This document shows positions 12,190 through 22,100 of a DNA stretch of 64,000 nucleotides, piece by piece. Every line of letters begins with the position of its first letter. The first letter of the stretch is position 1. Below the pieces are notes generated by a model that ran no database searches, had not been told where the DNA came from, and was given only the letters and a program-made list of their open reading frames with translations. A program made the translations under genes and the position numbers. This DNA is from Atherinomorus stipes (Eukaryota > Chordata > Actinopteri > Atheriniformes > Atherinidae), in NCBI GenBank assembly GCA_023101725.1, contig JALJCO010007890.1, positions 62,001 through 126,000 of the forward strand, written 5' to 3'.

Positions 12190-13809
12190 CAAGTGCCTTG
12201 CGAAAGTATTCAGCCCCCTTGAACCTTTCAACCTTTCGCCACATTTTAGGCTTCAAACATAGATATAAAATTTAAATTTTTTGTCAAGAATCAACAAGTG
12301 GGACACAATTGTGAAGTGGAACGAAATTTATTGAACAATTTAAACTTTTAAAAAAACATAAAAAACTGAAAAGTGGGGCGTGCAATATTATTCGGCCCCC
12401 TTGCGTTAATACTTTGTAGCGCCACCTTTTGCTGCAATTACAGCTGCAAGTCGCTTGGGGTATGTCTATCAGTTTTGCACATGGAGAGACTGAAATTCTT
12501 GCCCATTCTTCCTTGCAAAACAGCTCGAGCTCAGTGAGGTTGGATGGAGAGCGTTTGTGAACAGCAGTCTTCAGCTCTTTCCACAGATTCTCGATTGGAT
12601 TCAGGTCTGGACTTTGACTTGGCCTTTCTAACACCTGGATACATTTATTTGTGAACCATTCCATTGTAGATTTGGCTTTATGTTTTGGATCATTGTTCTG
12701 TTGGAAGACAAATCTCTGTCCCAGTCTCAGGTCTTTTGCAGACTCCAACAGGTTTTCTTCCAGAATGGTCCTGTATTTGGCTCCATCCATCTTCCCATCA
12801 ATTTTAACCATCTTCCCTGTCGCTGCTGAAGAAAAGCAGGCCCAAACCATGATGCTGCCACCACCATGTTTGGCAGTGGGGATGGTGTGTTCAGGGTGAT
12901 GAGCTGTGTTGCTTTTACGCCAAACGTATCGTTTTGCATTGTGGCCAAAAAGTTTGATTTTGGTTTCATCTGACCAGAGCACCTTCTTCCACATGTTTGG
13001 TGTGTCTCCCAGGTGGCTTGTGGCAAACTTCAAACGAGACTTTTTATGGATATCTTTGAGAAATGGCTTTCTTCTTGCCACTCTTCCATAAAGGCCAGAT
13101 TTGTGCAGTGTACGACTGATTGTTGTCCTATGGACAGACTCTCCAACCTCAGCTGTAGATCTCTGCAGTTCATCCAGAGTGATCATGGGCTTCTTGGCTG
13201 CATCTCTGATCAGTCTTCTCCTTGTTTGAGATGAAAGTTTGGAGGGACGGCCGGGTCTTGGTAGATTTGCAGTGGTCTGATACTCCTTCCAGCTCAATAT
13301 GATTGCTTGCACAGTGCTCCTTGAGCTTGGGAAATCTTTTTGTATCCAAATCTGGCTTTAAACTTCTCCACAACAGTATCTCGGACCTGCCTGGTGTGTT
13401 CCTTGGTCTTCATGATGCTCTCTACGCTTTAAACAGAACCCTGAGACTATCACAGAGCAGGTGCATTTATATGGAGACTTGATTACATTACACACAGCTG
13501 GATTCCATTTATCATCATCAGTCATTTAGGACAACATTGGATCATTCAGAGATCCTCACTGACCTTCTGGAGTGAGTTTGCTGCACTGAAAGTAAAGGGG
13601 CCAAATAATATTGCATGCCCCACTTTTCAGTTTTTTATTTTTTTAAAAAGTTCAAATTATCCAATAAATTTCGTTCCACTTCACGATTGTGTCCCACTTG
13701 TTGTTGATTCTTGACAAAAAATTAAAATTTTATATCTTTATGTTTGAAGCCTGAAATGTGGCGCAAGGTTGAAAGGTTCAAGGGGGCTGAATACTTTCGC
13801 AAGGCACTG
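12190..13809 (-). mobile_element. Tc1/mariner (Tc1-like) transposon, full length, 1620 bp
   Basis: A complete element flanked by TA on both sides (12188-12189 and 13810-13811). The terminal inverted repeats are about 230 bp long: the left begins caagtgccttgcgaaagtat, the right (inverse) cagtgccttgcgaaagtatt, one base shorter. The transposase lies on the - strand and is broken. Total length and structure are those of ordinary teleost Tc1 elements. It sits inside the hAT at 11812-15076, so it is the younger insertion. Confidence 0.95.
12406..13413 (-). pseudogene. Tc1 transposase pseudogene
   Basis: The coding region starts at ATG 13413 (MKTKEHTRQVRD...), giving about 30 residues of the DNA-binding N-terminus. 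A roughly 10-nt deletion relative to the family near 13325 then shifts the frame. The main frame resumes from about 13312 with the second helix-turn-helix, a GRPS box (residues 21-24 of this frame) and the DDE domain. D115 (WSDETK) and E241 (IENLW) are present, but the middle catalytic Asp is N206 (FQQNNDPKH), with 34 residues between it and E241 as in DD34E enzymes. The codon is AAC at 12695-12697; a single G-to-A change would explain it. A second, 2-nt deletion near 12470 shifts the C-terminus; the normal stop would be at 12406-12408. Three independent lesions make the enzyme inactive. Confidence 0.93.
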
Positions 13810-13949
13810 TAACTGCTTTTCGTTACTGTCGGGTACAAACCTCCTATCTCCATTTGATATAATTCAAACCCTCTACATCATGTGAGTGTGATTCGGTGAA
13901 AATATTCAAAAAGTAAATGAAGAGTTTCTTTGCAGAAGCAGTTAACTCC

Positions 13950-13979
13950 GTTTTTTCTAAATGGTGGTTAACTCGTTTT
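13950..13979. repeat. Right arm of 30-bp inverted repeat around the Tc1 site
   Basis: Inverse partner of 12153-12182. Just before it, 13918-13946 also resembles 12138-12163 in direct orientation (tgaagagtt...gttaac), so the area has both direct and inverted duplications. Confidence 0.85.
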
Positions 13980-15084
13980 TGAAAATAACTGTATATATTC
14001 TTTGAACAAATGAGCACACTGACTGCTTATTCAAAGGTAGTGTCTAGAGTCCCCCCAACGTTTCTAACTGAGCGGCCCTCCCTTAGGGCTAATGGCCGTC
14101 TCGCTCTTCAGCCTATTCAGCTTCAAGCCTCTCTTTCAAAGCTCGGAAACAGGTAAAAGCCAAACCGATAATCTAAAGCTCTTTTTACCGCAGGGTACTC
14201 CCTCTTCTTCACTTCATCCGCCCCTTTTTTTTCCTTTGTTTTGTGTTTTTTTCTTCGACAGTTCAGGTGACTGGGGTTTGCTCCAATCATGAGATTATCC
14301 CCATTATCTCCCTCTGTCATAATCTGCCAATATAAATCTCCGCCCAGAAATGTCCCGAACACACCAAAACAAAGGGAAAAAGGGAATTACAGACAGGGAG
14401 AGAGGGAGTTGCAAACAAACCACCGCACAAGAGTAGAGGCCCAAAGGTGCAAATTGAGATGGATTTCACTTGCACAAGTCTAACGTTTATTTTCAGGGGG
14501 AAACTCAGGACTCTACCTTTAAGAAATGAAACAAAGTGCTATGCTCCACAAAACATTCTGCCCACTGAATACCAGCTTTGGACAAATTTGTCAGCAATTG
14601 CATGAAGTGTTTGCCTTGTTTGCTTTTGAACACAAAGAGCTTGCTGAGATATGGCCGAGGATTTCCTTCTTCATCTCTTCCATGGGAATTCAGTGTCTGC
14701 TTGGCAATTCTCAGCCATCTTCATCTCCATCTCTTGCACGGCACCAGCCGTCATCAGTAAGAGTTCTGTCTGCATAATTTTCCTTTCAGCTGGTGTTTTG
14801 CCAGATGTTACAGAAGTACATTGACAATGGTAATCAACGATCCGTAACGTTCAGCATTAAACCCGTTCAGGCTCATGTTCCTCCCCCTGCATTTCATGTT
14901 TTTCTCAGTAATGGGGGAGGGTTCCAAAATAGTGAAGTAAATTACTTGAGTCAAGATGTACTTGAGTAAATGTAAGATTACCCATTTCAAAACTTACTTA
15001 AAAGGTACAAATTACTCACAAAAACTTCTCAATTACAGTAACTTGAGTAAATGTAAATAGTTACTTTCAGCCTCTTTTCATATT

Positions 15085-16490
15085 GTACTGGTCACAATAG
15101 GGAAGACAGAAAAGTTTAGATGCTGCCAAACCAATCAAATCCATTGATCTGAGGTTCTACCAAGTTATAGGTGTGCTGTTTTTTTATTGGACTGGTTTGT
15201 TTCTGTTTCAAACACGATAAAATGGTCGACCTCTGGGTAGGTGGCCCACTAATTCTTCTAACTGGCCCAGTTAAACTGTTGGGTGGACCACATCAGACTG
15301 GGTCACAGCCCTGTCTGTGTCCAGTCAAAGGCCAGACAGAGTTGATTCAATCTAGGTGTTACCTGTGTTTTGTCCATATTTACACTTGAACGTGTGATTT
15401 TCTGCGTGTTTGGTTGAGTAAGGAGAAGTTAAAGTGTGTTTTGGGAAGTGGAATACAATTACAGCAGCTGGAGGGGGCACAGAAATTGAATCAGCCTCTG
15501 TGTTTATGTGTGTGTGATGAGGTACTCTTCACTTTATCTGCTCTGTCAGCTTCTTCTGCTCTAATTCGCCATGACTGCTTGCTACAACCTGTCATTTCAA
15601 ACAGGAGGCACCTGTGTATGTGCAGGAAGTTCCTGTGTGTGCATCTGAGTCTTGTCTCCATTACAGACTTTCTACTTTCACTTTGGAGTCACCTCTCTGA
15701 CCAAAGCAATTCAATCAAGTAGAAACATACATCCAAACATTATTGTGTTTGTGTGAGTGTCGTGTGTTGTTTATTAACAGAGTGCAGAAATGAAGCATGA
15801 AGTGTGTGTCTTTGACAGCTGGTGAGAGTGATCGGTGGAATTTTTCTTTTCTCTGTTCTTTCCTGCACACATAAAGGTAACAAAGAAGGTATCCTACTGA
15901 TTAATTCTGCAAATAATCATAGTCAAACTCCTCTCAAAACGCTGCTTTAAGACTTTAAGATGTGCACCGGGGCCGCTCTTAGCTGTTTAGGTGCCCTGAG
16001 CACAACTGCTTTGTGGTGGCCCACAATTTTTCAGTCTGATAGCTATAAATGATAATAAAAAAAAACAAACAATTTGTCATTCTACAGTGTTCATTTTTTA
16101 GATAATTTGTTGTTTTTCCTGTTTACCACTAAAATCAGCCCCATGACAGGTCCATACATGAAACATTATCTGATAAAATTAAAACCGAGTTGTAAAATTT
16201 GTGAAGGGAGAGGCTTGCTACGACAAAATTATGCCATATGCAGTAACACAGCTAGAATAATGGCCAAATTTAGAGGAAAAAATGGCCTAAATAGGCAAAA
16301 ATATCCACAATGATGCACAGTTTAATGTTGTCTTAATGCTCTCACAGTAGTTCCAGATGTAGCCAAAGATCAGTAAGTTTCACAAAATCACTTCACTGAA
16401 CTGTAAGATGAAGAGATGAAATCTAAATAAACAAAGCTACTTTTGCTCCAATGATTCCACCAAACATTGAAATATTAATGAATTAATGAA
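15085..16490. other. Intron, possible small repeat end
   Basis: At about 15968 the text ccggggccgctcttagct resembles the end of a common fish MITE (ggggccg..cctagc), but no partner end was found. The rest shows nothing. Confidence 0.4.
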
Positions 16491-16494
16491 TTAA

Positions 16495-17155
16495 AGGTTG
16501 AATCTGGAATACGGACAGAACAGCGACATCACGTGTGTCTAGGTTGTAGTTGCAACGGCAGAAAAACACCTCCAGCCACTGGGATGCCAGAATCTGCCGA
16601 TATGCAAGTGACCAACAGTCTGCATCATGTCCAACAAGTAACGCAGAGGAGTTTATAACCGACAGCTAACGTTAGCCATGTTAGCAAACAAGCTAGCTTA
16701 CCGATCCAGGAGGAAAGTCGCCTTTTCTGTGTTTTGACTCCGTGGAAAACGTTTATGTGGGTCCATTTAGTGAAGTCTTCACCTAAATTTACTCCAGGTT
16801 TTGCTCTTCTCAGGTCACTCCTCCTCAGAAACAGATAATATCTCCAGGGCTCTGAAGCAGCTGCTTCACTCGTCGTCTCAACGGTTTTCCCCTGTACAAG
16901 CCTGACTATGACCAAAATATTGTTTCCACACAGAGATCGTATTTGGCAACCCGCAATGGCGGCGTGTATTGGCTTATAGACGTAAATAAAATGCCATTAT
17001 CGAACCCGTAAAAAAATATTTTATAATTATTTTTAGGGTAAATATAATTTTTCTAGGAAAAGTTGTACTTTCATTCTGTACACCCCCAAACGACCCGTGG
17101 AGGTATTATTTTTGAAAAAATATAGCTTTTAATAAAAATGTTCCATATTCAACCT
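16495..17155. mobile_element. TTAA-flanked MITE (661 bp)
   Basis: TTAA lies on both sides (16491-16494 and 17156-17159). The ends are aggttgaatctggaa and, inverted, aggttgaatatggaa. TTAA duplications fit Kolobok or piggyBac superfamilies; the AGG start favours Kolobok-like. The interior has a chance - strand frame of 96 codons with no recognised domain. Non-autonomous. Confidence 0.75.
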
Positions 17156-17159
17156 TTAA

Positions 17160-17794
17160 TGAATGAATGAATGAATTAATTCATTCATTTTTGTACACAT
17201 TAAACATTAGATCAACAAAAAAAATACATGAAATTAGCACAACCCTGATTACATAAAGAAAGAAAAAAAAAAAAAGATCTGTGCAATGTCTTTGCAGCTT
17301 TGTCTGTCAAACTTGGGTTTGTGGCTAAATTGAACACACCACCACCAGAAAATTGGTGGTGGTGGTGGTGGGGGCAACCTCTAATTGTTTATGTTAATCA
17401 TGATCAATAAATACAATCAACATATTTATTTTGTATTGTTTATATGCATCAACAAAGTTCATATTAAAACAGATTGTGACATATTACATGTAAGTGTCAT
17501 GTTAATATTGTCACTGGGCTCACAGAATCAGTTCAGCTGAGAAGAAAACATTCAGTTGCCGTTGCAGTGACATCACTGAACATGTCAGAAGCTCAATCAA
17601 TACAGTGAACAATGATGCTTCTCATTTAAATCTCTGATTGGCTGGAAGTTAAGGGGGGCGAATCTCTGTGTTCTTCATTTCTGTGTGTGTGGGTGTGTGT
17701 GTGAAAGGAAGATATTATGGACTGACGCTACAACTGTTTGCGGCTAATAGCTCTTTTGGAGTTGGTGTGGCCAACAGGTTGTAACACATGGACA
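17160..17794. other. Intron with simple repeats
   Basis: A 24-bp perfect palindrome built from aatg/catt repeats lies at 17166-17189. A (GGT)n run at about 17355-17372 pairs with a preceding ccaccaccag, giving a short hairpin. Short TG runs lie at about 17683-17703. Confidence 0.55.
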
Positions 17795-18724
17795 ACACAC
17801 TTAAAAATGTTGGGTTGAAAACAACCTAAATATTGGACAGAACACATGCCAGGTTATTTTGACCCTACAAGTTGGGTTGGTTTCCTTAAACCAACCGTTG
17901 GGTTGTTCATATAACCCAAACATAGGCTCAATTTGATTATACTGCTGGGTTCGTTCTAATAATAATAATAATGATAGTAATATATACTTTATTTATCCCA
18001 ATTAGAGAACCAATTAGCAAATTCATTCTCTGCATTTAACCCATCTCAGGTTGAACCTGAGAGCAGTGGGCAGCTAATTACAGCACCGGGGGAGCATTTG
18101 GTGGGTGTTGAGGACCTTGCTCAGGGGTCTATGGTGGTTCACCTGGGTGCCGTGTCGGGGACTATGACCCGGGTCTGCTGCACCAACGCCCGCAACATTG
18201 CCACTGGGCTACCCACTCCCCCTTTCTACTCAATCAGTCGGGTGTACAAAATTGTTAACATACGTTACCCACAACAAGCTATCACTAACGTTAACTTCAA
18301 ATGACAGAGAGCTCACAATCACTACTGCACATGCTCATATTACTTTGAACCATTCGTATGAGCAACATCCACGGTTACTACAATAAGCCCGCCGGATTTA
18401 TTAGGGCCATAGTGAGACTGGCCCATCTATCATCCAGGCATTGCTAGCAACTGTGGGGGTTGAATGAGTGGGGATAACCGGGGGGTAGCGTTACTGTTGG
18501 TCATGCATGCATGAACATCAACCCAACATGTTGGGTAGTCCGAAATGACCCAACACAGTATAATGGAAATTACAACCCAACAGCTAATAACTCAACTGAT
18601 GACAATAACCCAGCAAGTTGGGTTCTTAGATTACCCAACTTAATGAAAACAACCCAATTAAACTAACCAACAGTCTCAACTCAGCTGTTGGGTTGAAAAA
18701 ATAACCCAACGATTCTTTGTGTGT
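17795..18724. mobile_element. DNA transposon with dense AACCCAAC-type motifs
   Basis: The ends acacacttaaaaatgttggg and, inverted, acacacaaagaatcgttggg are imperfect inverted repeats. Between them, especially 17810-17950 and 18515-18715, ttgggtt / aacccaa motifs recur many times in both orientations, like subterminal transposase-binding arrays. The 3 bp aca may flank both ends. No transposase. A retroelement tail (17957-18221) is nested inside. Confidence 0.65.
17957..18221 (-). repeat. Retroelement 3'-tail-like repeat, reverse orientation
   Basis: (TAA)n at 17957-17975 is followed by text such as ctttatttatccca, ctgcatttaacccat, gagcagtgggcagc and gcaccgggggagca, a widespread fish repeat. 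Read on the - strand it would end in an (ATT)n tail, as non-LTR elements do. The precise family is not certain. A short frame crosses it by chance. Confidence 0.55.
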
Positions 18725-19933
18725 ACAAAGGAAATGTGATGGAGCTAAAGAGCTACAGAATGCAGCCTGATATCAGGGGATCCAAATATTATACTGGAGA
18801 TACTGGCAAACCAAAACTGCAGGATCTGTCAGGATGCAACATCCTCATATCAGTGACGTTATATTTTTAAACACTGATTGCATTGAAGTTACAACTTTCC
18901 ATAGGTTACATTTTTCAATGTTACCTTGCACTTATGCAACCATGTGTTTTCTGATACGTTGATGTCATAACAGCATTTTAGCTGGTTGAAAGGAGGGTGG
19001 AAACATGTCAGTGATGTTCAGATGAGCCAGCTTTCAGCCTTGTTGGAGCGCTTAAAGAGGTATCATCTGGAGATGAAGTGTGAAAATGATTTAGTCAGTC
19101 TCACTCCTTTAAGGCTTGACTCAAGGAGCTTTTTGTCTCAGTTTTAATTCATAATTGAATAACCTAGTGAGGTGGAACATCAGCTCTTGGTGACTGTACA
19201 CTCCTTGAATTTGTGTTTCATGTTACGTGAATATGAAGAACTCAGAGTGACAGCTCAGTCTTTATCTGCCTGAGCTGCTAGCAGGACTTCAGCTGTTCTT
19301 ATTTATCGTAAATGATGGTAATATGAACTTCGGCTATGTCTCAAGACAGTGTAGATAACTGTTTCTTTGCTATGCATATTTTACTCTCTGTCAGTTTTGA
19401 TGGGTTCAGCAAGCACTCTTATAAGGTCATTGCCTGAAATAAACAGATAAAGTGTTGGGAGTATCCACCCCGCTTTATTCACCTCCTCTGAGGCGAGCAA
19501 TTTCATTTCTATGACACAGAGCATTTTGAAAATAGGTGATTTTCAGTTTAAAATATTGATGCACACTGCATCATGGGGTGACAGGTAATCCTAATGTTTT
19601 ATTGGATAGTGTGTTTGAAATGAATGGAAAGATGGAAGGTTGCCTTGCTGATATCATGCAAACACTAGAGGCCAGATACATGTGTTTTTTTTATGACAAC
19701 TGCACGTACACACAAAGGCAGAAATGTGTACGAGGATTTTTTTTTTAGCTAGATTCTTAAAGCTCCTTTTCATAAATCTTAGTCATGAAACTACCCACAT
19801 ATGCACAAACCTAATTTCTTGACTGCAGCAAACATCAGTAATGGCACAATTACATAGGAATGATTAAATTAGGAATGAGGCAACTTTCAGAGGTCCAGCA
19901 GCAACTACTGCTTTATGTGTAATGGATGAACAC
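18725..19933. other. Intron, nothing recognised
   Basis: Unstructured AT-rich sequence without repeat ends or coding signals. Confidence 0.5.
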
Positions 19934-20203
19934 TAGCCGGGCACACAAGCCTGACTATCGCCATGTAAGAGATACATGGTAAGTCAGTTCCCTCCATTAG
20001 AGGTGGATTTCCAATGCAAGACAAGGGGCGGGGCTAACAGGAACAAATTGAGCTGGAGAGAACCAATCAGAGAAACACAGAAGTGACACAGACGTTTTTT
20101 TGTAAGAACAAAGCCTTCAGAGCAGCAAGATGTTGTGGTTTTATGGACATGCAAGCTCATTTTAGACATGAGAAAAAGCATCGTTATAGTGTCGCTCCTC
20201 TGC
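19934..20203 (+). repeat. Copy 1 of a dispersed element shared with 30682-31104
   Basis: Motifs in the same order as in the second copy: cctgactatcgccatg, gagatacatgg, aagtcag, ggcggggctaa, gaaccaatcagag and gtcgctcctctgc. It lacks the right half seen in the second copy, so it is truncated. Confidence 0.7.
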
Positions 20204-21289
20204 GATTCACTACTTCTTTAAGAGCGATTCACTGCTTTTTTTTTCTAGAAGACTGTTTTCTCTTGTTATGTTTTTTTTCCCTTTTATCAGGTTCACAACC
20301 TCCAAGTTTACAACTTTGTAGTATGTAGTAATGGTTATTTGAAAAGGCCTTTTTTGTCCCCAGTATTAAATACTTTATGTTACACATACTGAACACACAC
20401 TCAGACTTCCAGCTGCAGCTGTGTGTTTCACTAACAAATCTCTGCCTCCTTTCTCTTGTTATCCAGGCTTACTGGAGTGGCAATAATGACATTTAGTGTG
20501 TGTTCTTAGCCTTTGGGGGTGAGTGTGAGTAAGGAGTTCTCTGGGGCAGATGGCATATGGTTTAAAATGACTAAATAAAATACGTAAAGCTCTTGGCAGT
20601 AGAGCTGACAGTAGATTTAATACAAGTTAACTAAGAGATGAAATATGCAGATACAGATTTACAGACACAGATACACTGAGCAGGTCCACAAACACACTTA
20701 CACACATTCACAAACTGATATCTGCAGTCACACCTGTGTTTTTTAGACTCCCAGTACAGATGCACTCTGAGTTGCATGCATGCAAACATAAAGTGCATGA
20801 ACAAATATGTACCAAACATAAAACAATTCTGTTAAATCACACAGAAAACATGAATTCAGAAATGCTAAAAGTCCATGTTTAGTTACACCAGAGGGAAGTG
20901 TGCTATTAACTAAACAATGAGGAAGCTGCTTGGCTCTGACATGCCTCAAACATGTCCGCCGAGGGAGATGATCTAAGACCAACTAAAATGAGCTATAAAT
21001 CAATTTAAAAAGCTAAATCAATCACACTGTAGATTCAAAATATTTGGGCCTTTTTCCAGCTGTGAAGTAAGATACCAACATAGTCAAACAGTCCAACCAA
21101 GGCAACTTAAACTGAATGGCATTCATGTCCTGCAGTTCATTCATTGAAATTTAAGTATCAGGTGTAAAATATTCTCTCCTCGGCTCTCCAACAGTGTGTC
21201 TTTGTTTAAAAACAATATCCTGAACTTAACTCCATTTCTCTGAGAACAAGAACAGCCCTCAAATGTCTCTATTGAGTGTAACTATGCCC
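20204..21289. other. Intron, nothing recognised
   Basis: Contains T-rich runs and CA-rich scattered repeats at about 20660-20710. No feature is supported. Confidence 0.5.
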
Positions 21290-21297
21290 CGTTAGGG

Positions 21298-21530
21298 CAG
21301 GGGTGCCCAAGTCCAGTCCTTGAGCGGTACTATCCTGCATATTGTGGTTGCATCCCTTTTCTAACACACCTGAATCAAATGAATGGCTCGTTACCAGGCG
21401 TCTGCAGAGCTGGATCACATGTGCATGAGGGAATTAGCCATTTGATTCAGGTCTGTGGAAGAGGGTATGTCCTACCTAAATGGCAGGATATCTCTCCAGG
21501 ACCAGACTTGGGAACCCCTGTGTTAGGGTG
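21298..21530. mobile_element. Palindromic hAT MITE (233 bp)
   Basis: It starts caggggtgcccaagtccagt and ends with the inverse (...gacttgggaacccctg). The two halves are partial inverse copies (cctgaatcaaatgaatggct against agccatttgattcagg). The flanks cgttaggg (21290-21297) and tgttaggg (21531-21538) match at 7 of 8 bases. A very common teleost MITE type. Confidence 0.88.
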
Positions 21531-21531
21531 C

Positions 21532-22100
21532 TTTCACACCTGCAAAATTTGGTCCACTTAAAGCAGACTGAAGTCCGGAACATCAGCAAGTACAGTACGT
21601 TTGGGCTGGTGTGCAACTGGACCAGTTTGTTTTGGTCCAGATTAAAGAACCATACCGAGATGATCTCTGGAGGTGGTGTCTACAGTTCCATGCGAACTGC
21701 AGTGCGGTTTGCTGATGGTGAGGCTGTCTGGCCTTGATTTGGTACTTTTACAACAGCTCCTTCTGATAAGTGAAACAGAGGCCTATCGGAGATTGCCGAA
21801 GATGTCTCCGAAATACAAGTTGGTTCAGGTTTAGGAGCTTCGCCTGTTTTCTGTAATAGTGTCTTGCAACACATCTTCTCCACGCTAAAAATAACCACAT
21901 ATTGTCCTCATGTCGTATGCAAGTTTCATGCTGGAAAAACAGCAGTATCGGTGCTTGCAGCACAAAGCAATGATCATTATATATTGCCACAATAACAAGC
22001 AGAGGAGCACAACAAATAAATATTAGCCAGATTTTCTCTTCCAGGATTTTTTTCTCTTCACATGCTTCGCCAATCACCTTTCACCTACTTCATGCAAAAC
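21532..22100. mobile_element. Fragment of a second DNA transposon beside the MITE
   Basis: 21533-21550 reads ttagggtgctttcacacc, a frequent transposon end in fish, followed by gg(t)cca and cggtttg motifs as in related copies. The 21298-21530 MITE sits exactly at this end. No matching right end was found, so the limit at 22100 is approximate. Confidence 0.4.

Larger units (their letters stand above)
11812..15076. mobile_element. hAT element, non-autonomous, interrupted by Tc1
   Basis: It starts cagaggtggaaa and continues with the agtaaaagtatatttactt / ctcaagtac motifs common at fish hAT ends. The right end is the inverse (ttactttcagcctctt, slightly decayed) with acttgagtaaatgtaa motifs before it. 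The flanks ttcatagt (11804-11811) and ttcatatt (15077-15084) match at 7 of 8 bases. Without the Tc1 insertion it would be about 1.64 kb. No transposase frame remains. An inverted repeat surrounds the Tc1 site. Confidence 0.8.

Noticed and set aside
12651..13234. Overlapping + strand reading frames across the Tc1 element
   Set aside because: They are antisense to the transposase and come from its codon composition; no independent gene is supported.
21748..22077. A 109-codon - strand frame possibly from a transposase
   Set aside because: It lies in a transposon fragment, but I could not place it in any transposase family, so no coding call is made.
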